64,000 bases of DNA from UBA3478 sp038134285 (GTDB taxonomy: Bacteria; Bacteroidota; Bacteroidia; Flavobacteriales; Flavobacteriaceae), in contig JAYPUW010000008.1 in assembly GCA_038134285.1 (NCBI GenBank), positions 44,319 to 108,318 on the forward strand, in the 5' to 3' direction. Positions within the stretch are counted from its first letter, which is position 1. Each line of letters begins with the position of its first letter. Position numbers and translations under genes: made by a program. Below the pieces are notes generated by a model, which saw nothing but the letters and a program-made list of their open reading frames with translations, made no database searches and had not been told where the DNA came from. This document shows, piece by piece, positions 44,524-52,059 of this stretch.

Positions 44524-44531
44524 CAAAGATA
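44524..44531 (-). promoter_or_regulatory. -7 box of ybeY-mnmG (leaderless, GTG)
   Basis: TATCTTTG on the minus strand, then CGCG and the GTG at 44519. Decides the ybeY start codon. Confidence 0.6.
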
Positions 44532-44554
44532 CCAATTGATCATTTCGATAGTAT

Positions 44555-44562
44555 TACCTTTG
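44555..44562 (+). promoter_or_regulatory. -7 box of gltX
   Basis: TACCTTTG (perfect) ends 14 nt before the gltX ATG at 44577. A TTG at 44536-44538 lies 16 nt upstream. It is divergent from the ybeY box. Confidence 0.6.
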
Positions 44563-44576
44563 AAAAAAGATTACCC

Positions 44577-46067
44577 ATGTCGGTACGCGTACGATTTGCC
44601 CCAAGCCCCACCGGACCCTTACATGTTGGAGGGTTAAGAACTGCCTTATACAATTACCTTCTTGCCAAACAAAAGGGCGGCGCCTTTATTCTGCGTATTG
44701 AAGACACCGATCAAAATCGTTATGTAGAGGGCGCTGAAGAGTATATCCAAAGCGCGTTAGCTTGGGCTGGCATTCCGCCAGACGAAAGCCCATTGCATCA
44801 TGGAAACTATGGGCCTTACCGTCAAAGCGAAAGGCTCTCTATCTATAGCGAATACGTTACACAGCTTCTAGGCCAAGGAAAAGCCTATTATGCATTTGAC
44901 AGCGCGAAAGAACTTGAAAGGGAGCGGCAAAAAGCAGTCGACAACAAAGGTCATTTCAGTTACGATTGTCGAACGCGCATGAATATGCGTAATAGCCTAA
45001 CCCTTGATGAGACAACTGTAGCCCAACTGATAGAAGAGGGGGTGCCTTACGTTGTTCGCTTTAAAATGGACGCCGATCGGACTTTAACCATTAATGACGA
45101 GGTGCGTCAAGCGGTTACAGTAAACACCAATACACTTGACGACAAGGTGTTATTCAAAAGCGACGGGATGCCCACTTATCATCTTGCGAACGTTGTTGAC
45201 GATCACCTTATGGAGATCACTGATGTTATTCGCGGAGAAGAATGGCTCCCTTCATTGCCCCTTCACTTTCTGCTGTACGAAGCTTTTGGGTGGGAGCCGC
45301 CAAAGTTTGCGCATTTACCTCTGATTCTTAAGCCGAGCGGAAAAGGAAAGCTAAGCAAGCGCGATGGTGAAGCCGGGGGGTTTCCTGTTTACCCCTTAGC
45401 CTGGAGTGGCATTAAAGGCTTTAAAGAAGACGGATATCTTCCGGTTCCCTTGTTAAATTTCTTAGCGCTACTTGGGTGGAGCAACAAAACCGACGAAGAG
45501 GTGTTAGACCTGCAAAAAATGATCGTTGCCTTTTCTATGGACGGTATTCATAAGGCTGGTGCCCGATTTGACGTAGAAAAACTGCGTTGGTTTAATCAAC
45601 AACACCTGCAAAAAATGGATGACGATGCACTTTTAGACCAGTGCGTAATAGGGGCGCCTCAACTACAAAAAGTTCCTCGTGATCGCCTTAAAAAGGCTCT
45701 TGTGTTTGTCAAAGAGCGCCTGGTTTTTCCAGCAGACCTTGATGCAGAACACGGGTACTTCTTCAACCCTCCAGAGGTTTACGACGAAACCGCTGTTGCG
45801 AAACAGTGGAAAGAAGAAACCGCTGGGCTTTTAGACGGTTTTATGACTCTCGCCAAAACGACCTCTTTTGAAGAGTCTGTGCTTGAAGAGTCACTTAAGA
45901 TATACGTAAGCTCAAAAGAAATCGGCATAGGTAAGGTAATGGCACCGCTTCGCATAGCCCTTGTAGGGTCATTAAAAGGGCCTTCTGTTTATAGTCTAAT
46001 GACGTTTCTCGGCAAGGAAGAGGTCACAGAGCGCATTAATCGCGCAATAACTCGTCTTAAGCCTTAG
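44577..46067 (+). CDS. gltX: glutamate--tRNA ligase
   Basis: Class I synthetase of 496 residues from the ATG at 44577 (MSVRVRFAPSPTG). The HIGH-like motif is PLHVGG and the KMSKS-like motif is KLSKRDG. A reading from 44484 would extend through the promoter and into ybeY and is rejected. Its 3' end overlaps the convergent glnS gene by 4 nt. A separate glnS is also present, so GltX need not mischarge tRNA-Gln. Confidence 0.97.
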   Translation: MSVRVRFAPSPTGPLHVGGLRTALYNYLLAKQKGGAFILRIEDTDQNRYVEGAEEYIQSALAWAGIPPDESPLHHGNYGPYRQSERLSIYSEYVTQLLGQGKAYYAFDSAKELERERQKAVDNKGHFSYDCRTRMNMRNSLTLDETTVAQLIEEGVPYVVRFKMDADRTLTINDEVRQAVTVNTNTLDDKVLFKSDGMPTYHLANVVDDHLMEITDVIRGEEWLPSLPLHFLLYEAFGWEPPKFAHLPLILKPSGKGKLSKRDGEAGGFPVYPLAWSGIKGFKEDGYLPVPLLNFLALLGWSNKTDEEVLDLQKMIVAFSMDGIHKAGARFDVEKLRWFNQQHLQKMDDDALLDQCVIGAPQLQKVPRDRLKKALVFVKERLVFPADLDAEHGYFFNPPEVYDETAVAKQWKEETAGLLDGFMTLAKTTSFEESVLEESLKIYVSSKEIGIGKVMAPLRIALVGSLKGPSVYSLMTFLGKEEVTERINRAITRLKP

Positions 46068-47749
46068 GCTTCTGATAGTTTCGCCCAGGTATCTCTAAGT
46101 TGTGTAGTGCGGTTAAACACCAGGCTGTTGTCGCTTGAACTTTCGTCTACCGCAAAATAACCTAGGCGCTGAAACTGATACACTTCTCCTGGCTTTACTT
46201 GTGACAATGCCGGCTCACAATAGGCTTTAACCGTGGTCAGGGAGTTTGGATTGAGAAACTCTATAAAGTCTCTATCTTTCTGTGTGTCAGGAGATTCGTG
46301 AGAAAAAAGGCGGTCATATAGCCTTGCTTTCGCTTCTACTGCGTGCGAAATTGACACCCAGTGTAAGGTACCTTTGATTTTTCTGAGGCTTTCTTCGCTG
46401 CAGCTGCCGCTTTTGCTCTTAGGGTCGTAGGTGGCGTGTATTTCTACAATATTACCCTGTGCGTCCTTTACGCAATCATTGGCCTGAATAATATATCCGT
46501 TTTTAAGACGCACCTCTCCTCCTAATTTTAGTCTAAAGAATTTGCGTGACGCTTCTTCTCTAAAATCTTCTCTTTCAATATAGAGTTCCCTTGAAAAAGG
46601 AACCTTTCTAAAGCCTCTGGTGTCATCTTCGGGATTGTTTTCGGCGTCCAGCCACTCCTCTTGTCCTTCGGGGTAGTTGGTGATGATTAGTTTGACTGGA
46701 TCAAGGACCGCCATTACGCGGTCTGCGGTCTTGTTCAGCTCTTCTCTCACATGAAACTCGAGTAAAGAAAGGTCTACGAGATTCTCTCTCTTCGCGATTC
46801 CAATAGTCTCTGCAAAATTCTGAATTGCTTGTGGTGGATATCCCCTCCTTTTCATGCCTGAAATGGTAGGCATGCGTGGATCGTCCCATCCGTCTACTAC
46901 TTTGTTTTCTACAAGTTGAAGCAGTTTTCGCTTGCTCACAACGGTATGAGAAAAATTGCGGCGTGCAAATTCTCGTTGTTTTGGTCGCTGCTGTCCTTCA
47001 GCAACAATGTGATCTAGACACCAGTCGTAGAGCTCGCGGTGCATGACGAATTCAAGCGTACAAAGGGAGTGAGAAATCCCTTCAATGAAATCACTCTGAC
47101 CATGGGCCCAATCGTACATTGGGTATAAACACCACTTGTTTCCGGTGCGGTGATGCGTGCGGTGCATAATGCGGTAGAGTATAGGGTCACGCATCAACAT
47201 GTTTGACGAATTCATGTCTATTTTAGCTCTTAACACATGGCTTCCGTCAGGATGATCGCCGTTTTTCATCTCAGAAAACAATCTCTTGTTTTCTTCAATG
47301 CTTCGGTTACGAAACGGGCTAGGGGTACCCGGATCTGTAGGCGTTCCTTTCTGCGTGGCAATTTCTTCAGAACCCTGTGAGTCGACATAAGCCATTCCTT
47401 TATCAATCAGAAGTACCGCCCAATCGTACAGCTGGTCAAAATAATCCGATGCATAACATTCGCAGTCCCATTTAAATCCAAGCCATTCTACATCCCGTTT
47501 GATAGCGTCTACGTATTCTTGCTCCTCTTTGCTGGGATTAGTGTCATCAAATCTCAAATTTACAGGAGCTTGGTATTTTAAGCCCAAACCAAAATTCAAG
47601 CATATAGAGCTGGCATGGCCGATATGAAGATATCCGTTGGGTTCTGGGGGAAAACGAAAACGCAGCGCCTCTGTCGAGTGGGTTTTGGCCTTAAGGTCAT
47701 CCTCAATAATTAGCTCAATAAAATTTAGCGCGCGCTTCTGTGGCTCCAT
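46064..47749 (-). CDS. glnS: glutamine--tRNA ligase
   Basis: Class I synthetase of 561 residues charging tRNA-Gln directly. N-terminal RFPPEPNGYLHIGHA carries the HIGH motif, VVSKRKL the KMSKS-equivalent; the C-terminal beta-barrel anticodon-binding domains follow. Length is as in E. coli GlnRS. It has its own promoter, divergent from folB, and overlaps gltX by 4 nt tail to tail. Confidence 0.97.
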   Translation of the reverse strand: MEPQKRALNFIELIIEDDLKAKTHSTEALRFRFPPEPNGYLHIGHASSICLNFGLGLKYQAPVNLRFDDTNPSKEEQEYVDAIKRDVEWLGFKWDCECYASDYFDQLYDWAVLLIDKGMAYVDSQGSEEIATQKGTPTDPGTPSPFRNRSIEENKRLFSEMKNGDHPDGSHVLRAKIDMNSSNMLMRDPILYRIMHRTHHRTGNKWCLYPMYDWAHGQSDFIEGISHSLCTLEFVMHRELYDWCLDHIVAEGQQRPKQREFARRNFSHTVVSKRKLLQLVENKVVDGWDDPRMPTISGMKRRGYPPQAIQNFAETIGIAKRENLVDLSLLEFHVREELNKTADRVMAVLDPVKLIITNYPEGQEEWLDAENNPEDDTRGFRKVPFSRELYIEREDFREEASRKFFRLKLGGEVRLKNGYIIQANDCVKDAQGNIVEIHATYDPKSKSGSCSEESLRKIKGTLHWVSISHAVEAKARLYDRLFSHESPDTQKDRDFIEFLNPNSLTTVKAYCEPALSQVKPGEVYQFQRLGYFAVDESSSDNSLVFNRTTQLRDTWAKLSEA

Positions 47750-47771
47750 GAAATTAGATTACTGCTGGTAG

Positions 47772-47779
47772 CAAAGTTA
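47772..47779 (-). promoter_or_regulatory. -7 box of glnS
   Basis: TAACTTTG on the minus strand (perfect TAnnTTTG), 22 nt before the glnS ATG. The opposing folB box begins 9 nt away, the same gap as between the pgk and holB boxes. Confidence 0.57.
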
Positions 47780-47787
47780 GCGTTTCT

Positions 47788-47795
47788 TACTTTTG
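47788..47795 (+). promoter_or_regulatory. -7 box of folB (leaderless)
   Basis: TACTTTTG, then TGAA and the ATG at 47800; 4-nt spacing. Confidence 0.6.
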
Positions 47796-47799
47796 TGAA

Positions 47800-48150
47800 A
47801 TGGGAGAAATCAAGGTCAACAATATTAAGGTTTATGCCTATCACGGCTGTCTCAATGAAGAGGCAAAAATAGGTAGTGATTATCTCGTTAATCTTCGTCT
47901 CTGGGCTTCTCTCGAAAAATCGTGTGAAAGCGACGCGCTCGATGATACAATTGATTACGTCACCGCTACTGCGGTGGTTACCAGAGAAATGAAACAGCGA
48001 TCAAAACTGTTAGAACACGTTGCGCAACGTATATTAGATGGGCTTTTTGAAGCCTTCGATACTTTAGATAAAGCCGAAGTCTGCGTAGAAAAAATGACAC
48101 CGCCTATCGGAGGGAATGTAGAAAGTGTTTCCGTAACGCTTAGCAGGTAA
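47800..48150 (+). CDS. folB: dihydroneopterin aldolase
   Basis: Folate biosynthesis enzyme splitting 7,8-dihydroneopterin to 6-hydroxymethyl-dihydropterin; 116 residues. The N-terminal motif VYAYHGCLNEEAKIG contains the substrate-binding residues, and LEHVAQRI and VEKMTPPIGG complete the family pattern. The start codon directly follows the promoter, so no shorter leader is possible. It is a single-gene unit ending 53 nt before tRNA-Cys. Confidence 0.93.
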   Translation: MGEIKVNNIKVYAYHGCLNEEAKIGSDYLVNLRLWASLEKSCESDALDDTIDYVTATAVVTREMKQRSKLLEHVAQRILDGLFEAFDTLDKAEVCVEKMTPPIGGNVESVSVTLSR

Positions 48151-48203
48151 GTTCCCTAACTTTAGCAAGCCGAAATTTTGCCTTAACTTCGCGCCTTACA
48201 AAA

Positions 48204-48274
48204 GGCATCGTGGCCGAGTGGCTAGGCACAGCTCTGCAAAAGCTTGTACAGCGGTTCGAATCCGCTCGATGCCT
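48204..48274 (+). tRNA. tRNA-Cys (GCA)
   Basis: A 71-nt cloverleaf can be folded: acceptor GGCATCG/CGATGCC, D-arm GCC/GGC, anticodon loop CTGCAAA (anticodon GCA), T-arm with GGTTCGAATCC. The discriminator base is T (U73), the identity base of tRNA-Cys. CCA is not encoded. A T-run follows at once and can act as terminator. Confidence 0.95.
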
Positions 48275-48280
48275 CTTTTT

Positions 48281-50470
48281 TTATTCTTCAGACACTTTAG
48301 AGATATATGCCAAATCTATCTGACGCTTCTCTAAATCTGCTAACTTTATCATCACTTTTACTTTTTCTCCTAATTGTATTTGATTACCTGTCCTTTGGCC
48401 CACAAGGGCATACTCTGGCTGATCGAAATAATAAGTGTCGTCTTTAAAGTCCCTTATTCGGACCATACCCTCGCATTTATTTTCATCCATTTCTACAAAT
48501 ACACCCCACTCTGTAACCCCAGAGACGACTCCGACTAAAGATTGTCCAACATAGCGCTGCATAAACTTCACTTGCATGTACTTGATAGAGTCTCTTTCTG
48601 CATTGGCAGCTAATACCTCTCTTGAAGAACAGTGCGAGCAACGCTCTTCAATGTCTTCTTTTTTTACTGAAGGTTTTTGATCGAGATACGCTTGAAGTAA
48701 CCGATGAACCATTACATCAGGATAACGACGAATAGGAGAGGTAAAGTGAGTGTAATGATCAAAAGCTAAGCCGTAATGTCCTATGTTCTCAGTAGAGTAC
48801 ACCGCTTTACTCATACTTCGAATAGTTAAGGTGTCTACTAATTGCTGCTCCGTTTTACCTGAAACATCAGCGAGAAGTTTATTGATAGAAGAGGCGATTT
48901 TTTTGGTGCTACTAAGATCAAGACGATGACCAAACCGCTGTACTACACCGTTCAACGCTTCTAATTTTTCTAAATCCGGTTCATCGTGTATACGATAAAC
49001 AAAAGTTTTTTTCTGTTTACCTATAAAATCAGCCACTTTACGGTTGGCTAGTAACATGAATTCTTCTATCAATTTGTTTGACTGCCCTGAACGCTTAAAA
49101 TACACCCCTAGTGGTTCATTATTGGCGTCCATATTAAATCGCACCTCTTCTTTATCAAAAGAAATAGCCCCAGAAGCCATTCTTCTCGCTCTGAATTGTT
49201 TTGCTAAGCTATTCATAGTTAACAACGCTTCTACCACCTGTTCTGAAACTGTATATGCCTCTCCGCGAATAGAAACTTCTTTAGGTATTAAGGCTTCCTG
49301 TGTGGATAGAATATGCTCTGCCTCTTCATAAGCGAAGCGTTCTTGAGAACAAATAACTGTTCTTCCAAACCATTGATTTAAAAGTTCACCTTTACCGTTT
49401 ATTTCGAAGACCGCTGAGAAGGTGTATTTCTCTTCATTAGGGCGTAAAGAACACGCGTGGTTAGATAAAATTTCTGGGAGCATCGGAACAACTCTATCTA
49501 CTAAATAAACAGAGGTGGCGCGCTCATAGGCCTCTTCATCTAATAAACTGTTTTCTTTTAAATAATGAGATACATCAGCTATATGAACACCTATTTCATA
49601 AGCATCGTTCTCTAAAACTTTAAAAGAGAGGGCATCGTCAAAATCTTTTGCATCCTTAGGGTCAATAGTGAAGGTTAAAATCTCTCTGAAATCACGTCTC
49701 TTTTTTATTTCATCAGCTTGAATAGAGGTGTCAATTCTATTTGCATAATCTTCTACTTCTTTTGAAAATTGAGCGGGTAGGTCATATTCGGCAAGTATGG
49801 CGTGAATTTCAGTTTGATGTAATCCACTTTGTCCTAGGTTTTTAATAATTTTTCCTTCAGGTGCTTGAAGTTCTTTACCCCACACAACTATCTCTACTAC
49901 AACCTTATCACCCTCTTTTATTTGAACTTCACTAGGTTTAGAAACAAAAATATCTTGAGTTATACGATTGTCTGATACCTTGATAAAATAAAAGTGTTCG
50001 CTTTCTTCTACCTCTCCTACAAACCGCGTCTTATAGCGTTTTTCAACGCTAATTACTTTTGCTTCAGGTTTTGTTTTTGATCCACGTGTGTATAGACTAA
50101 ACCTCACTTCATCTTTATGAAATGCTCCTTTTAATTTACTCTTATGCACAAATAAATCATCCACTAATTCTTCTGATAACACATATGCGTTACCGGATTG
50201 TGTCATATCTATCGTTCCTGTATACGTAGGTTGTTGTGAAGTCGCTAACGTAAACCTACCACTGATAGGTTCTTTTAGTTCTCCTTTAGCTTTTAACTCA
50301 CCCAGGAGTGTTATAAGCTTATTACGTTCTGAGGTTTCCCGTAAGTTGAGAGTAGAAGCAATTTCTTTAAAGCTGTATTTTTTATCGGGGGTCTTTTCAA
50401 GTAAAGTAAAGAGGGCTTTCGTTAAACCGTGATCTCTTCGCCCTTTCTTCCTTCCTTTCTTTTTTGACAT
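48281..50470 (-). CDS. rnr: ribonuclease R
   Basis: Processive 3'-5' exoribonuclease of the RNase II family; 729 residues: basic N-terminus, cold-shock-like OB domains, the RNB catalytic domain (FTIDPKDAKDFDDALSF with the Asp cluster; GAISFDKEEVRFNM) and a C-terminal S1 domain. It degrades structured RNA. The coding sequence is visibly richer in A+T than the genes on either side, and the nearest good upstream -7 box is about 280 nt away (50752-50759), which would give a long leader. Confidence 0.96.
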   Translation of the reverse strand: MSKKKGRKKGRRDHGLTKALFTLLEKTPDKKYSFKEIASTLNLRETSERNKLITLLGELKAKGELKEPISGRFTLATSQQPTYTGTIDMTQSGNAYVLSEELVDDLFVHKSKLKGAFHKDEVRFSLYTRGSKTKPEAKVISVEKRYKTRFVGEVEESEHFYFIKVSDNRITQDIFVSKPSEVQIKEGDKVVVEIVVWGKELQAPEGKIIKNLGQSGLHQTEIHAILAEYDLPAQFSKEVEDYANRIDTSIQADEIKKRRDFREILTFTIDPKDAKDFDDALSFKVLENDAYEIGVHIADVSHYLKENSLLDEEAYERATSVYLVDRVVPMLPEILSNHACSLRPNEEKYTFSAVFEINGKGELLNQWFGRTVICSQERFAYEEAEHILSTQEALIPKEVSIRGEAYTVSEQVVEALLTMNSLAKQFRARRMASGAISFDKEEVRFNMDANNEPLGVYFKRSGQSNKLIEEFMLLANRKVADFIGKQKKTFVYRIHDEPDLEKLEALNGVVQRFGHRLDLSSTKKIASSINKLLADVSGKTEQQLVDTLTIRSMSKAVYSTENIGHYGLAFDHYTHFTSPIRRYPDVMVHRLLQAYLDQKPSVKKEDIEERCSHCSSREVLAANAERDSIKYMQVKFMQRYVGQSLVGVVSGVTEWGVFVEMDENKCEGMVRIRDFKDDTYYFDQPEYALVGQRTGNQIQLGEKVKVMIKLADLEKRQIDLAYISKVSEE

Positions 50471-50751
50471 CTGTTAATAATAGAATATTCTTTTTCTATT
50501 TCTATTCGAAGATATGGGTATTATTATAGCTTGTTCGTAAGTAGAATAACTTTTTACCTTTTCTTTAGATTCATCACTTATTAGATTTTATAAACATCAT
50601 TATAAATTGCTAAATAATTCTATATCAATTTTTTGTTTGGGTTATAAACGGATTGTTCATATGATTTTAACCTATGAACTGTTGAAATTTTTAAATACTT
50701 TTTGATGTTTATATCTATACAATTTATGCTTATAAATAGTCGATAGAATTT

Positions 50752-50759
50752 CAAAGCTA
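50752..50759 (-). promoter_or_regulatory. possible distal -7 box of rnr
   Basis: TAGCTTTG on the minus strand, a perfect TAnnTTTG, 281 nt upstream of the rnr ATG. No better box was seen closer to rnr. Confidence 0.35.
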
Positions 50760-50840
50760 TTTTTGCTTTTTACAGCGAATTATCACATTACATTTATAGA
50801 TAGAAAACACAAATTTTTCTTATTATAAGTTCTTAACACT

Positions 50841-50848
50841 TAAGTTTG
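50841..50848 (+). promoter_or_regulatory. -7 box of rpiB
   Basis: TAAGTTTG (perfect TAnnTTTG) ends 21 nt before the rpiB ATG, the same distance as for asd, pgk and glnS. Confidence 0.55.
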
Positions 50849-50869
50849 AATTACTAACATCTTCTCAAC

Positions 50870-51301
50870 ATGAAAATCTCAATAGGTAACGATCACGCGG
50901 GAACAGAATTAAAACAGCAAATCTTACTCTATTTAGAAGAAAACAATCATACTGTTATTAATGTAGGAACAGATTCAGATGAGTCTGTTGATTATCCTGA
51001 TTTTGCCCACGAGGTAGGAAAAATGGTTAATCAAAACGAAACAGAGAGGGGAGTAGTAATTTGTGGTAGCGGTAATGGTGTAAATATCACGGTAAATAAA
51101 TATCCTGGTGTAAGATCAGCTCTTTGTTGGACCACCGAAATAGCTGCACTTGCTCGACAACACAACAACGCCAACGTCATCGCTATACCTTCGCGTTTTG
51201 TTTCGGATGCACTTGCTTTAGAGATGGTTAAAGTATTTTTTGAAACGGATTTTGAAGGTGGTAGACACTCAAGAAGAGTTGATAAAATAGCGCGCTCATG
51301 A
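50870..51301 (+). CDS. rpiB: ribose 5-phosphate isomerase B
   Basis: Pentose phosphate isomerase of 143 residues interconverting ribose 5-phosphate and ribulose 5-phosphate. The family N-terminus ISIGNDHAGTELK, the active-site Cys in VVICGSGNGV and ARQHNNANVIAIPSRF are all present. It overlaps the following GNAT gene by 4 nt (ATGA), so the two form a unit. Confidence 0.95.
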   Translation: MKISIGNDHAGTELKQQILLYLEENNHTVINVGTDSDESVDYPDFAHEVGKMVNQNETERGVVICGSGNGVNITVNKYPGVRSALCWTTEIAALARQHNNANVIAIPSRFVSDALALEMVKVFFETDFEGGRHSRRVDKIARS

Positions 51302-51735
51302 TCAATTGTAAGCGCTTTGAAGAGCTTGATAAAACAGAGTTATACGAATTACTTCGCTTAAGACAAGAAGTTTTTGTTATTGAGCAAGACTGTAACTACT
51401 TAGATTTAGACCGCGTCGACTACGAGGCGTATCATTTGTTTGAGACTGACGAAAATAAGAACATCCTTAGTTACGCACGACTTTATAAAGACGGATCTGA
51501 ATCTCATATTGGCCGGGTTTTAACTCCAACGAACCAACGCCGAAAAGGTCGCGGAATCACATTAATGAAAGCAGCCATTGAACAGTGTCGAGTGAGTTAT
51601 GGAAGTCAAGACATCACCATTAGTGCCCAGGAGTACCTATTAGAATTTTATTCTGGTTTTGGTTTTGTGGCAGAAGGAGGGCGTTATTACGAAGACAATC
51701 TACCACATTTTAAAATGCGCTTACAATTCAGCTAA
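51298..51735 (+). CDS. GNAT acetyltransferase, ElaA family
   Basis: N-acetyltransferase of 145 residues. ElaA-type features are LYELLRLRQEVFVIEQDCNYLDLD, the acetyl-CoA loop GRVLTPTNQRRKGRG and AQEYLLEFYSGFGF. The substrate is unknown. It is coupled to rpiB by ATGA, and its last 15 nt overlap the convergent rnpA gene. Confidence 0.9.
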   Translation: MINCKRFEELDKTELYELLRLRQEVFVIEQDCNYLDLDRVDYEAYHLFETDENKNILSYARLYKDGSESHIGRVLTPTNQRRKGRGITLMKAAIEQCRVSYGSQDITISAQEYLLEFYSGFGFVAEGGRYYEDNLPHFKMRLQFS

Positions 51736-52059
51736 GCCTTCGATTACCCATTTTTTTACAAGAGCAGCGTCCATTAAATCTATAGGCGTAACAATCATAA
51801 TGCCTAGATGAAAAGGTTGAGTAGGCTTACTGTCAGCTGTTCGAAAAGCCTCCCTTAACAATCGTTTAGCACGATTGCGATCGACAGCCTTCTTATACAC
51901 CCTTTTAGGCGCCATGAAAAGCACTTGTGTTTGTTCGCTTGGAATATAATAGAACCGCAAAGCCCCTTTGTGAAACGAGCTTCCTCTTTTAAAAAGGTCG
52001 TCTATGGCCAGACTAGAAGACAGCCTCGTCGTTTTAGGAAGTCTATGGGTTGAAGGCAT
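51721..52059 (-). CDS. rnpA: ribonuclease P protein component
   Basis: Protein subunit of RNase P, which makes the 5' ends of tRNAs. It has 112 residues from the ATG at 52059; an ATG six codons upstream is possible. The RNR motif DRNRAKRLLREAFR is intact. Here rnpA is not next to rpmH as in many bacteria; it overlaps the 3' end of the M1 peptidase gene by 17 nt on the same strand, ending the lepA-rnpA gene run. Confidence 0.93.
   Translation of the reverse strand: MPSTHRLPKTTRLSSSLAIDDLFKRGSSFHKGALRFYYIPSEQTQVLFMAPKRVYKKAVDRNRAKRLLREAFRTADSKPTQPFHLGIMIVTPIDLMDAALVKKWVIEGLAEL

Larger units (their letters stand above)
50471..50869. other. 399-bp A+T-rich intergenic region, divergent promoters
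   Basis: The only gene-free stretch over 300 bp in the window. It is strongly A+T rich. It holds back-to-back -7 boxes, TAGCTTTG on the minus strand (50752-50759) and TATTTTTG on the plus strand (50758-50765), and a further plus-strand box at 50841. No DnaA box of the TTATnCACA type was found; the nearest is TTATAAACA with one mismatch. No ORF or tRNA was seen. Could be a regulatory leader of rnr or an A+T-rich unwinding region. Confidence 0.5.

Noticed and set aside
44484..44576. Upstream extension of gltX
   Set aside because: It would overlap the ybeY start and contain the -7 box; the family start MSVRVRFAPSPTG is at 44577.
50471..50869. Confident oriC call
   Set aside because: No DnaA boxes of acceptable quality, no dnaA, and gene directions do not switch here; kept only as a possibility.
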